Virus record (IMG/VR): IMGVR_UViG_3300036780_000119
Coordinates: 36,467-100,466 of that record
Origin: a virus
DNA length: 64,000 bases
Direction: 5' to 3' (one strand)
The position numbers and the translations under genes were made by a program. This document shows positions 47,301 to 54,533 of this stretch, one piece after another. Below the pieces are notes generated by a model. The model searched no databases and was not told the DNA's origin. It saw nothing but the letters and a program-made list of their open reading frames with translations. The stretch's first letter is position 1, and the number at the start of each line of letters is the position of its first letter.

Positions 47301-47389
47301 CCCGCTCCCCTTTGTGCTGGCCTGGGCGGGACGTTAGCCGGGGAGTGCGGCAACTACCGGGTGATATTCGGCGGGGATGGTCTGCGGGA

Positions 47390-47420
47390 TTGTGTGCCGG
47401 GCTGGCTGGGCGGGTAGTGT
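47390..47420 (+). promoter_or_regulatory. Plus-strand promoter TTGTGT-19-TAGTGT, leaderless spacing
   Basis: TAGTGT ends six bases before the ATG of a 14-codon frame at 47427, the same spacing as at 31188 and 48798. The -35-like TTGTGT is 19 bases upstream. It faces away from the divergent zinc-protein gene. Confidence 0.45.
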
Positions 47421-47426
47421 CCGGCC

Positions 47427-47471
47427 ATGCATTCAGTGGATCTTGCCGGGTGGGTGGTGCGGGATGCCTGA
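47427..47471 (+). CDS. 14-residue leader peptide
   Basis: ATG at the predicted transcription start. The frame ends in a TGA overlapping the ATG of the next gene by eight bases, so ribosomes from the leader could restart there. Sequence is not attenuator-like (no run of one amino acid). It may simply feed ribosomes to the downstream gene. Confidence 0.35.
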   Translation: MHSVDLAGWVVRDA

Positions 47472-47946
47472 CCGCGGGCCGGAGGAGGCCCGGCGGCGCA
47501 TCGAAGCCGACCCGGGGCCCGGCGATGATGCGGCAGTGCTTACCCGGGGCGAGCTCGCGCAGGTGTGGCAGCCGGATGGGTGCCCGGTCGCGCCGGATCA
47601 GCGGGCCGGCTACCGGCATGCGTGCCCAGAGCATCCCCGGCCGCCGGCGTGGTGGCAGCGGTATGTGGCGCGGCTGCTCGGCCACCGGCCGGCACCGCAG
47701 CAGCCGCAGGCGCCGGCCGGTGGCCAGGAGGTGGCGGCGCGGGCGTATGACGTGGCTGTCGATTTGCGGTGTGTGAAGCTGACCCGGCGGCGGGCGCGGC
47801 GGCAGGTACGGCTGCTGTTCGGTGTCATCGATCATCTGCTGAACACGCACATTCCCAGGGGGGATGACGCCGGGGTGTGCCGGCGGTGCGGCAACCCGTG
47901 GCCGTGCAGCGTGGTCGCCGACATCGGCGAGCAGCTCACCCGGTAA
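47464..47946 (+). CDS. Unknown 160-residue basic protein
   Basis: ATG within the leader stop. Acidic N-terminus, Pro/Gln-rich middle (HRPAPQQPQAPAG), then a basic helix (LTRRRARRQVRLLFGVIDHLLNTH) and a C-terminal C-x2-C-x4-C (CRRCGNPWPC) before a final helix. This recurring phage-type zinc end is followed by a bidirectional terminator. Confidence 0.5.
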   Translation: MPDRGPEEARRRIEADPGPGDDAAVLTRGELAQVWQPDGCPVAPDQRAGYRHACPEHPRPPAWWQRYVARLLGHRPAPQQPQAPAGGQEVAARAYDVAVDLRCVKLTRRRARRQVRLLFGVIDHLLNTHIPRGDDAGVCRRCGNPWPCSVVADIGEQLTR

Positions 47947-47999
47947 GGCCGGGTGCGGGGTTATGGTTGGCATGGCAAGCGCATGCACCTTGTACAGCG

Positions 48000-48034
48000 G
48001 AAGAGGGAGACCCTCCCAGGCGGTCTCCCTCTTC
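48000..48034. terminator. Bidirectional terminator, 13-bp stem
   Basis: GAAGAGGGAGACC pairs perfectly with GGTCTCCCTCTTC around a nine-base loop. It lies between the convergent ends of the 47464 and 48048 genes. On the plus strand CTTC ends the stem; on the minus strand similar pyrimidines do. It is the clearest terminator in the window. Confidence 0.8.
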
Positions 48035-48047
48035 TGCGTGCCCCTGG

Positions 48048-48791
48048 CTAGCTGGTGAGCGGGGCGAGGCCGCGTGCTTTGCGGACTTCGGGAATCTTGT
48101 ACAGGGTGGGGGTGCGGACACCGGTCGCGGTGGCCAGGTCGGCCGTGCTGATAGCGGGGTTGCGTGCCAGTTCGGCGGCGACTTTGGCGCGGGTTTCGCC
48201 GCTGACGCCGCGCACCGGCCGGCCGGTGGCGGCCAGGGTGAGCGCCCTGGCCGCGTCGGGCTCGCCGGCCAGGACGGCGGCTTTCCATGCGCGCCAGGTG
48301 CCGGGGGTGTCGATCAGCCAGCGGGCGGTGCCGAACCGTGGCCGCGGTGGCGGCGGGGCGGCGGCCCGGCCGTCCGCGTGCTGCTGGCTGCGGCGCAGCC
48401 GGTGCAGGATCTGGTGCCACATGACCAGCGCGAGGATGCTGGCCCCAGCCAGGTAGAGGGCGCCGGCGACGGGCAGGCCGGCGGCGCGGGAGCCGAGCCA
48501 GCTGGCCGCTGATGCGGCCAGCACGGCAACGGCGGTCATCAGCCGGGACGTGGGGGCGTGTTCGCCGTGCAGGGTGGCCCACAGGGTGAGGCCGGCGAAG
48601 GTGAGGCCGCCTGCTTCGAGGGCGACGGGGACGGCGGCCCGGTAGCTGCCGGTGAGGTGGATGATGTGCTGGGCGAAGTCGAGCTGGCCGCGGACGGCGA
48701 GTGACTCGATCGCGGCCAGGACGGTGGTGAGGCCGGCGAAGGCGGCGGCTGCGGCGATCGCGGTGCGGTGGGCACTGACGTTAGTAGGCAT
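48048..48791 (-). CDS. Membrane-anchored HTH protein, DUF2637-like
   Basis: 247 residues from ATG at 48791, which is six bases after a -10 (leaderless). Four hydrophobic segments span about 10-27, 52-70, 78-97 and 101-121. A Pro/Arg linker follows. The C-terminal part (about 195-240) is a helix-turn-helix: AELARNPAISTADLATATGVRTPTLYKIPEVRKAR. DUF2637 proteins of Streptomyces elements have this plan. Such a protein could sense the membrane and bind DNA directly. Divergent from the next HTH gene. Confidence 0.65.
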   Translation of the reverse strand: MPTNVSAHRTAIAAAAAFAGLTTVLAAIESLAVRGQLDFAQHIIHLTGSYRAAVPVALEAGGLTFAGLTLWATLHGEHAPTSRLMTAVAVLAASAASWLGSRAAGLPVAGALYLAGASILALVMWHQILHRLRRSQQHADGRAAAPPPPRPRFGTARWLIDTPGTWRAWKAAVLAGEPDAARALTLAATGRPVRGVSGETRAKVAAELARNPAISTADLATATGVRTPTLYKIPEVRKARGLAPLTS

Positions 48792-48839
48792 GTGCCTAGT
48801 ATCGGGGTGGGTTGCCGTGTTAGTCAAGTGCCTACTATC
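48785..48839. promoter_or_regulatory. Divergent overlapping promoters with repeated operator
   Basis: Minus promoter: TTGACT (48822-48827), 18-bp spacer, GATACT (48798-48803), then six bases to the ATG. Plus promoter: -10 TACTAT (48833-48838), TTGCCG 15 bases upstream. CATGTGCCTAGTATC (48789) and CAAGTGCCTACTATC (48825) are near-identical direct repeats covering the two -10/-35 regions. A TAGGCA-TG-TGCCTA inverted repeat (48785-48798) covers the minus start codon. One regulator could control both genes. Confidence 0.65.
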
Positions 48840-48847
48840 CTTGCGGG

Positions 48848-49333
48848 ATGGACCACTGGCAGCCACTTGTGGGGGCGAAGGAGATCGGCGAGATGTTCGG
48901 CGATCTCAGCCGGCAGCGGGTATCGCAGATCGCGGCCGAGCCGGGTTTCCCTGCGCCCGTGGCCATCCTCGCCACCGGCCGGGTATGGGAACGCCACGCC
49001 GTGGCCGCGTGGGCGCGGGAAAATGGCCGCGCCGGGCCCGGCCACGGTACTCCACCCGCCGCAGCGCGCCAGAAAGGACTCGCCCCTGTGGACATCCGCC
49101 ACCTCACCCGCATGCAGATCGCCACCGCACGCGCGGCCACGGACCACCTGATCAGCCTGGGCGCGCATGCCCGCCTGGACGCCGAACTGATCATCAAGCT
49201 GGACACGCTGCGCGCCGACCTCACCGCCGCGCTGGAAGACCACGACCACGCCCAGGCCAGCCGGGCAGCGAATGGGCAACCCGCCACCGGCCCGGCTGTC
49301 CCTGACCCCGGTGGCCCCCCTGGCGTGAGGTAA
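48848..49333 (+). CDS. HTH DNA-binding protein with helical C-terminus
   Basis: 161 residues; ATG nine bases after the -10, so the leader is nearly absent. N-terminal HTH (VGAKEIGEMFGDLSRQRVSQIAAEPGFPAPV) with a wing (TGRVWERHAVAAWARE), AlpA/MerR-like. About 80-145 forms long helices (RMQIATARAATDHLI, AELIIKLDTLRADLTAALEDHDH), likely for dimerisation. The end is disordered. It probably regulates its own divergent promoter region. Confidence 0.65.
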   Translation: MDHWQPLVGAKEIGEMFGDLSRQRVSQIAAEPGFPAPVAILATGRVWERHAVAAWARENGRAGPGHGTPPAAARQKGLAPVDIRHLTRMQIATARAATDHLISLGAHARLDAELIIKLDTLRADLTAALEDHDHAQASRAANGQPATGPAVPDPGGPPGVR

Positions 49334-49344
49334 ATCCCACGCAT

Positions 49345-49677
49345 GTGAGTACAGAATCCGGTGAAAATCAGCAAGTAGCTGCGTTGCAGGGCTGGCTAAC
49401 GTCCCGGGGCATGAAGGCAGACAAGGCCACTGGCCACCACGAAGGCACCCTGCACGTTCTCGACCACACCGGCGACACGCCGGTGATGTGGGACACCCGC
49501 AAGCCGGACACCGTCGAGGAGGTGCGGGCGAAGTTCAACGAGCTGATCAAGGCTCAGGGCTGCGCCGCGTTCGCCACCACCCGGCAGGACGAGCGCGGGC
49601 TGACCGGCACCCAGCTGCGCGAGTTCGACCCGGCGGCCGAGCGGATCATCGTCACCCGGCCGCTGCAGGGCGGCTGA
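49345..49677 (+). CDS. Unknown 110-residue protein
   Basis: GTG start 11 bases after the previous stop. Mixed helix/strand: LQGWLTSRGMKADKATGHHEGTLHVLDHTGDTPVMWD and a later IKAQGCAAFATT, RIIVTRP. Compact and soluble. No family recognised. Likely co-transcribed with the HTH gene. Confidence 0.5.
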   Translation: MSTESGENQQVAALQGWLTSRGMKADKATGHHEGTLHVLDHTGDTPVMWDTRKPDTVEEVRAKFNELIKAQGCAAFATTRQDERGLTGTQLREFDPAAERIIVTRPLQGG

Positions 49678-49758
49678 GCCCCCATTCCTGCCCGTCTCTG
49701 TGATCGCCTGGGCGGCTGGTGGCAGCGTGCCGCCGGCCGCCTGGGCTGGAGGACCGCC

Positions 49759-50193
49759 ATGACGCTGACGATGGAGGAACGCGACGCCGAGCGGCGTCGC
49801 ATGCACCGCGAGTTCATGCGGGCGCAGAAGGCCGCGCCGGCGCGCGCCCGGGAACTGCTGGCGGCGTGCCTGAGCGCGGAGCAGTTCGCCAGCTATGTGG
49901 CGCGCCTCCATTTCGTGGTGACCGCCAGCAGCGGGGAGCAGTGGGAGATCTGGGACGCCGGCGTCTCCGGGAACGTGGTGCGCCGGCCCCGCGACGGCCA
50001 CAAGCATTACGAGCGGTACTGCATCCACCCGCCGTGCGGGGAGTTCCGCGAGTTCCGGTATTACCTCGCCGACGCGGACGCGCACCTGGCGCAGGCGCTC
50101 GCCCTGGCCGCCGGCGAGCGGGCGTTCCTGCGCACCGCGCACATCATGGAACGCACCCCCTATCACCCGTACAACCGCTGGCGGAAGGACTGA
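49759..50193 (+). CDS. Stand-alone small conserved domain (shared with next gene)
   Basis: 144 residues. After a charged helix it has the pattern R-E-L-L-A-A-C-L-S-x-E-Q-x-A-S-Y, FVVTASSGEQWEIW, GVSGNVV and ADAHLAQALALAAGERAFLRTAH. The N-terminal part of the next gene has the same order of motifs. I know this roughly 90-residue arrangement from many phage and bacterial proteins, but no function. A tandem duplication is likely. Confidence 0.6.
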   Translation: MTLTMEERDAERRRMHREFMRAQKAAPARARELLAACLSAEQFASYVARLHFVVTASSGEQWEIWDAGVSGNVVRRPRDGHKHYERYCIHPPCGEFREFRYYLADADAHLAQALALAAGERAFLRTAHIMERTPYHPYNRWRKD

Positions 50194-50194
50194 C

Positions 50195-51550
50195 GTGGAC
50201 GAGTACGAGTACCTGACCGGTGCCCAGGTGGGCTACTTCCGGCGGGCGATGGGCCGCGTCTACGATGAGGAGCAGATGCGGGCGGCGCTGCGCGCGCAGG
50301 AGGATGCCGGGCGGGTGCGGGCCGAAGGCAGCAAGCGGGCCACGCAGCTGCTGGAGGCGTGCCTGGGTGCGGCGCAGGTCGCCAGCTACCAGAAGGTGGG
50401 CTATTTCGAGGTGACCGGCAGCCTGGGTGGCCGGTGGCGGATCAGCAACGGGGGCATGTCTGGCAACGTGACCCTCATCACCGCTGCGCAATCGTTTACC
50501 TACTGTGGTTACCCGCGCCCCGGCGGCGAGGGGGAGCTGCCGCAGGCGGACGTGATGCTCGCCCAGGCGCTGCACCTGATCGCCGACGAGGGGCACTTCC
50601 GCCGCACCGCGCTGCACGAGTGGTGGTGCGGTTCCGGCTGCGGCTTCGACGGCTGCCCCGTCTGCACCAGCAGGCACCTGCTGGCCCTTCTAGGAAACCA
50701 GGCCCGGGGTTTATCACCCGGCAGTTGCACGGGCGGGGCCGGCACGCTGCCGTGCATGGCAGACAGTGATGTTCCCCGGCGTGTGGTGGCCGCCGGTGAC
50801 TGGCACGGCAACACCCCGTGGGCGCTGCACGTCATCGCCGTGGCGGCCGGCCTCCTTAAGGACGAGCCGGTGAAGCTGCTGCTGCACTGCGGCGACTTCG
50901 GCATCTGGCCCGGCGTGCGTGGCCGCGACTACCTGTTCCAGGTGTCGGCGGCCCTGGACCAGGCGGGGGCCCGGCTGTGGTTCGTGGACGGCAACCACGA
51001 AGACCATGACATGCTCGCCGGCCTGGGCCGGCGTGACGGGCTGCCGGTGCCGGCCGGGCCGGGCGTGGCGGGGCTGGAGGCGCGTGTTTTCTGGCTGCCC
51101 CGCGGTCACCGCTGGACGTGGCACGGCCGGACCTGGCTGGCGTGTGGTGGTGGCGTGTCGCTGGACAGGGCGGTCCGCACCGAAGGGGAAAACTGGTGGC
51201 CTGCCGAGGAGATCACCGGTGAGCAGGAGCAGGCGGTGACCGCGGCCGGGCGGGCGGACGTGATGCTCACCCACGACTGCCCGGCGGGCGTGACGCATAT
51301 CTTCCCCGGCCGGCCGGCCTGGTGGGATGAGGCCGACGTGACCCGGTCACAAGCGCACGAGGAGCGGCTGCAGCGGATCGTGGACGCCGTCCAGCCCCGG
51401 CACATCATCCACGGGCATCTGCACCGGGTGTATGGGCGGACGTGTGACTTCGGGTATGGGCCGGTGCGGGTGACCGGGCTGGGCGCTGACGGTGCCCCGG
51501 GGAATTATGTGCTGCTGGACACCGTGGCGATGCGGTCACTGCTGCGGTGA
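50195..51550 (+). CDS. Metallophosphoesterase with N-terminal accessory domain
   Basis: 451 residues. About 45-140 is the domain shared with the previous gene. C144, C149, C154 and C157 form a zinc-like group. From 196 onward comes a calcineurin-type phosphoesterase: DWHGN (D202, H204), HCGDFG (D234), DGNHED (N267, H268), LTHDCP and GHLH near the end, so all metal ligands are present. A start at M188 (ATG at 50756) could give the enzyme alone. It could act on nucleic acid or on cyclic or dinucleotide signals; substrate unknown. Confidence 0.75.
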   Translation: MDEYEYLTGAQVGYFRRAMGRVYDEEQMRAALRAQEDAGRVRAEGSKRATQLLEACLGAAQVASYQKVGYFEVTGSLGGRWRISNGGMSGNVTLITAAQSFTYCGYPRPGGEGELPQADVMLAQALHLIADEGHFRRTALHEWWCGSGCGFDGCPVCTSRHLLALLGNQARGLSPGSCTGGAGTLPCMADSDVPRRVVAAGDWHGNTPWALHVIAVAAGLLKDEPVKLLLHCGDFGIWPGVRGRDYLFQVSAALDQAGARLWFVDGNHEDHDMLAGLGRRDGLPVPAGPGVAGLEARVFWLPRGHRWTWHGRTWLACGGGVSLDRAVRTEGENWWPAEEITGEQEQAVTAAGRADVMLTHDCPAGVTHIFPGRPAWWDEADVTRSQAHEERLQRIVDAVQPRHIIHGHLHRVYGRTCDFGYGPVRVTGLGADGAPGNYVLLDTVAMRSLLR

Positions 51551-51735
51551 GCACCGTGGGTGAGGCCGGCTGGGTGGTGCGGGCCGGCGCGGGCGGGCCC
51601 GCGTACCTGTTCGCGTCGCAGCGGGCCGCGCGGGTGTGGGCGGCCCGGCATCCGCGGGCGACCACGTTCCTGTTCCCGGTGTTCACCCCGCCGGATGTGG
51701 CGGGGGCCACGCCCGAAGACGCAGCCCCCGCCTGA
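51547..51735 (+). CDS. 62-residue protein of unknown function
   Basis: GTG overlaps the previous stop. WVVRAGAGGPAYLFASQRAARVWAARHP and TTFLFPVFTPPD: a small alpha-beta protein. It is the last gene of this plus-strand unit, followed by a hairpin. Confidence 0.5.
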   Translation: MSTVGEAGWVVRAGAGGPAYLFASQRAARVWAARHPRATTFLFPVFTPPDVAGATPEDAAPA

Positions 51736-51747
51736 ACACCCCTGTTA

Positions 51748-51772
51748 CCCCGCTGCCCAGTATAGGCAGGGG
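51748..51772. terminator. Hairpin between convergent genes
   Basis: CCC-g-CTGCC pairs with GGCAG-GGG around CAGTATA, in the 42-bp gap between convergent gene ends. A short stem with one bulge. Confidence 0.45.
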
Positions 51773-51777
51773 CGCGG

Positions 51778-52458
51778 TCAGCCCCGCAGCGCGGTCAGGG
51801 CCCGCAGCAGATGCCGCGCCGCAGAGCTGGCCGTTGTGCCGAGGGGGGGCAGCGGCAGGCTGGTGGGCAGCAGTCCGCCGATCGGGGCGGGCAGTGAGGG
51901 CAGCGGCAGGCTGGTGGGCAGCAGTCCGCCGGGCAGCAGCGGCGGCGGGGACGCCCGTGGCGGCGCGGATGGCGGCACGGGCGGGCTGGGCTGCGGCTGG
52001 TGGCGGGGCAGGCTGCGGCTGGTGTGCGTGTCGGTGGCCGGCCGGCGGCCCTGGTGGGCTGCCGGGATGGCTGCGGGTGCCGCGCTGCCTGTGGCGGGGT
52101 GCTGGTGGTGGCTGTGGTGCTGCGGCGGGGTGGTGGTGATGGCCACGCCGGCGGCTATGGCGGTGGTGCCCGCCGCGGCGAGCGCGACGGCTCCCCCGGT
52201 GTGTATTTTCAGTCCGGTGAGCAGCCGCCGGGCCAGGGTGGCCCCGGGCAGCAGCAGGAATGGCCTGCCGCGGTGCCCGGCGGGGGGGCGGTCGTCTCTG
52301 GCTTTCTGCCGGGCGCGCAGGATGGCCGCGGTGCGGCGCACCCGGCCGAGTTCCTCGTTGACCTCGATGACCAGCTCGTGGCGGCTGGCCCACGTGGTGC
52401 GTGATTCCAGATCCCCGGGCAGCGGGACGTAGAGGATCCGGTCGGTTACGCCCCACAT
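51778..52458 (-). CDS. Membrane protein with Pro-rich repeat C-terminus
   Basis: 226 residues; start ATG at 52458 overlapping the previous stop. N-terminal 60 residues are charged (HELVIEVNEELGRVRRTAAILRARQKAR). One hydrophobic segment (about 86-106) follows, then a His/Pro/Ala-rich extracellular-type region with two copies of a 17-residue GGLLPTSLPLP unit. Likely inner-side coiled part, single TM and an extended wall-spanning stalk. Function unknown. Confidence 0.55.
   Translation of the reverse strand: MWGVTDRILYVPLPGDLESRTTWASRHELVIEVNEELGRVRRTAAILRARQKARDDRPPAGHRGRPFLLLPGATLARRLLTGLKIHTGGAVALAAAGTTAIAAGVAITTTPPQHHSHHQHPATGSAAPAAIPAAHQGRRPATDTHTSRSLPRHQPQPSPPVPPSAPPRASPPPLLPGGLLPTSLPLPSLPAPIGGLLPTSLPLPPLGTTASSAARHLLRALTALRG
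51847..51931. repeat. 34-bp direct repeat, 51-bp period
   Basis: Two identical 34-base copies begin at 51847 and 51898, exactly 17 codons apart inside the membrane-protein gene, encoding GGLLPTSLPLP units. Exact identity in codon third positions implies recent duplication. Confidence 0.7.
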
Positions 52459-52784
52459 GGGCGGGCGAGCAGGGCGGCGTAGACGGCGTCGGGGTGGGCG
52501 TGCGGGTACTGGTCGGTGTCTACCTCGATGCGTTCCATGTGGCCGCCGACCTTGATGAGGACGTCGATCACGCCGTTGCCGGGTGGCACGCAGAACGCTT
52601 CCAGGAGTGCCTGCGGTGCTGGTGGTGTGGCGCCGCCAGCTTCGGCGGCGGCGCGGAATACCGGTGCGATGGCGTCTCGCATTTCCAGGAGTTCCCCGAC
52701 GTTGCTTTCCAGCTCGGCGAGCCGGCGCGGGAAGTCGCCGATGTGGACGACATTGTCCCCTCCTGTACCCGGTGGCTCATGCAT
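52446..52784 (-). CDS. Unknown 112-residue protein
   Basis: ATG at 52784 behind GGAGGAGGGG. DNVVHIGDFPRRLAELESNVGELLEMRDAIAPVF is helical, then VIDVLIKVGGHMERIEVDTDQYPHAHPDAVYAALL. It is coupled to the membrane-protein gene downstream by a 13-base overlap. No family recognised. Confidence 0.5.
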   Translation of the reverse strand: MHEPPGTGGDNVVHIGDFPRRLAELESNVGELLEMRDAIAPVFRAAAEAGGATPPAPQALLEAFCVPPGNGVIDVLIKVGGHMERIEVDTDQYPHAHPDAVYAALLARPCGA

Positions 52785-52868
52785 CACCCCGGACCCCTCC
52801 TCCCCCCTGGCTGTTCCGCCAGCCTTGGGGTGCTTCTGAGTTTGTTGCACAGTGCTAACAGCAACGGG

Positions 52869-52898
52869 ACGATACCGCAAGCACAGGATCTATCGCAA
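52869..52898 (-). promoter_or_regulatory. Minus-strand promoter TTGCGA-18-TATCGT
   Basis: -35 TTGCGA (52893-52898), 18-bp spacer, -10 TATCGT (52869-52874), start expected near 52862. It lies in the 184-bp gap 52785-52968, whose middle (about 52900-52925) is unusually AT-rich for this genome. It would serve the 52446 and 51778 genes. Confidence 0.5.
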
Positions 52899-52968
52899 TG
52901 CGTGAGATTAATCGTTATTAACTGGGCTTCCCGGTAACCCTGTTGCTGGTGTGGCGCGCCCGGGGTGG

Positions 52969-53412
52969 TTACGCGCTGTGCGCGTCCCGGGCTGCGGGGG
53001 GCGCGTAGACGGTGCTGGAGAACACGCCCGCCAGCCGGTCCCGCTCGGCGGCCGGCAGGGTGGCGATCCAGGCGGCGAGGCCGCGCACCAGGTTCTCCCT
53101 CTCGCTGCCCACCGCAGCGGGGCTGGCGGGCTGCGGCTGGGTGCCTGCGGGCTGCGGCTCGATGCCGTTGCGGTAGAGGTTCTCGCTGCTGCCGGTGGCC
53201 CAGCGGAGCACGATGTCCAGGCGGTTCAGTGTGCCGGCCCGGGGGGGCGCCCCGGTGGCTGTCTCGATCTGCCGCAGGGTGTTGCGGCTGGGGCCCCCTA
53301 GCCGTTCGACGTCGCGGGGGGAGTAGCCGAGCTCGAGGCGGCGGCTGATGACGGCGGTGGCGAGCCGGGCGGCGGCTGCGGGACGGTCAGGGGGGGCCAT
53401 GGCCTCCATCAT
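52969..53412 (-). CDS. XRE-type HTH regulator
   Basis: 147 residues if started at the ATG at 53412; ATGs at 53409 and 53400 and a TTG at 53475 are alternatives, none with a well-spaced ribosome site. AARLATAVISRRLELGYSPRDVERLGG, SRNTLRQIETATG and PRAGTLNRLDIVLRW form an XRE helix-turn-helix (about 10-75). A Gln/Pro linker and a C-terminal helix follow (LVRGLAAWIATLPAAERDRLAGVF). Divergent from a second XRE gene. Confidence 0.65.
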   Translation of the reverse strand: MMEAMAPPDRPAAAARLATAVISRRLELGYSPRDVERLGGPSRNTLRQIETATGAPPRAGTLNRLDIVLRWATGSSENLYRNGIEPQPAGTQPQPASPAAVGSERENLVRGLAAWIATLPAAERDRLAGVFSSTVYAPPAARDAHSA

Positions 53413-53535
53413 GCCGCGCAACTTCGCACAAGTCCACGCCTGTAACCAGCTTGTCAGCAACTTTTTCGTGCTCAACTCATCTCATCTTGTGGCTCAGCTT
53501 GCGCAACTGCGTTCAACTGCGCCAGGATTCTGGGC
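53413..53535. promoter_or_regulatory. Repeat-rich divergent operator region
   Basis: This 123-bp gap between two XRE genes holds GCGCAACT at 53416, the palindrome TTGCGCAA at 53499-53506 and two 10-bp units ending CAACTGC in tandem (53501-53520). It is richer in A and T than its surroundings. No consensus promoter stands out. Shared half-sites suggest that one or both XRE proteins bind here. Confidence 0.45.
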
Positions 53536-53832
53536 ATGCCGACCCGCAAACAGCCCGTCTTCGGCCCGCTCGTCCCGCTGCGTGAAGTGCGCACCGCCCA
53601 CGGGCTCACCCTCAAAGAACTCGCCGACCGCATCGAGCACCTGTCCGGCAAACGCCCCGACGAGGGCACCCTGTCCAACGTCGAGACGGGCAAGCAGTTC
53701 GCCTCCCAGGCGCTCATCATCTCCTGGTGCCGGGCGCTGCGGATGAACCCCATAGACGTGCTGCAGGAGCCAGAACTGCGCGGCATCCTGGCCGCCAGCC
53801 ACCCGGCGCTGCGGGACCGCGGTGCGGCATGA
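53536..53832 (+). CDS. XRE/Cro-type HTH regulator
   Basis: 98 residues, ATG start. PLREVRTAHGLTLKELADRIEHLSGKRPDEGTLSNVETG is a classical XRE helix-turn-helix, followed by LIISWCRALRMNPIDVLQEP. DNA-binding domain only, Cro-like in size. It heads the plus-strand unit that continues to the recombination genes and overlaps the next start (ATGA). Confidence 0.75.
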   Translation: MPTRKQPVFGPLVPLREVRTAHGLTLKELADRIEHLSGKRPDEGTLSNVETGKQFASQALIISWCRALRMNPIDVLQEPELRGILAASHPALRDRGAA

Positions 53833-54530
53833 CCACCCCCGCTGCCACCGGCGAAGCCGAAGCCGAGCTCACCGGCCGTCTCGCGCAGGCCCAGGCCCGG
53901 TTCGGCCAGGCCACCACCGCCGGTGACGGCGGTGACATCGCCGTCCTGCTGGAGGTCAAAAAGGCCGCCGAGGCCGTCCGCAGCGGCGCCTGGCACCTCA
54001 GCGGCGCGCTGCGGCTGGACGCCGAGGAGCTGACCCGCCGCACCGAACGGGCGCTGGCGCTCGCCGTGCGCGCCGGCCAGCGGTCCGGCACGGTCCGGCT
54101 GCGGGGCGAATCCGGGTCCACCGGCAAGCTGGGCTCCCGGGACCTGATCGGCGGCGGCGGCACCCTGACCGAGACATACCGGCTCGCCGACGGGGTCAGT
54201 GACGCCAGGTTTGAGCGGGCGCTGGCCGCCGCGCGGGCCGAGGAGAACCTGTCCCGGCGCGGTGTGGTCCGCAAACTGCGCGGCAGCATCTCCCGGCCCA
54301 ATGGGCGGCCACCGGCCGGCCGGGCCAGCCCGGGGCCGCTGCCCGACTATGCCCGCGACAGTGCGTGGCAGCTGCGGCGCGCCGTCGAACGGTGTGAGCG
54401 GATTTTCGCCGATGACCGGTTCGACGGCTCAAAAGCGCAGGTGACTGCGCATCTGCACAGTCACCTGCGGTATGCGGCCCAGGTTTGCCAAGACCTGCTG
54501 GGCCGCCTCGAACAACAGACAGGAGCTTAA
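53829..54530 (+). CDS. Paralog A flanking the ParB-like gene
   Basis: 233 residues from ATG at 53829 (overlaps previous stop). AVLLEVKKAAEAVRSGAWHL, EELTRRTERALALAVRAGQRSG and YRLADGVSDARFERALAAARAEENLSRRGVVRKLRG also occur in 55394-55942. The C-terminal 65 residues are extra and helical (DSAWQLRRAVERCERIF). Looks like a partner of ParB-type proteins; possibly DNA binding through the SRRGVVRKL helix pair. Confidence 0.55.
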   Translation: MTTPAATGEAEAELTGRLAQAQARFGQATTAGDGGDIAVLLEVKKAAEAVRSGAWHLSGALRLDAEELTRRTERALALAVRAGQRSGTVRLRGESGSTGKLGSRDLIGGGGTLTETYRLADGVSDARFERALAAARAEENLSRRGVVRKLRGSISRPNGRPPAGRASPGPLPDYARDSAWQLRRAVERCERIFADDRFDGSKAQVTAHLHSHLRYAAQVCQDLLGRLEQQTGA

Positions 54531-54533
54531 CAG

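Noticed and set aside
46359-47417. Plus-strand open frame of 352 codons
   Set aside because: Antisense of the zinc protein at 46362-47300, which has paired cysteines and a good ribosome site.
47008-48582. Minus-strand open frame of 524 codons crossing two genes and the terminator
   Set aside because: It would read through the strong hairpin at 48000-48034 and is Arg/Pro-rich; three better frames cover the region.
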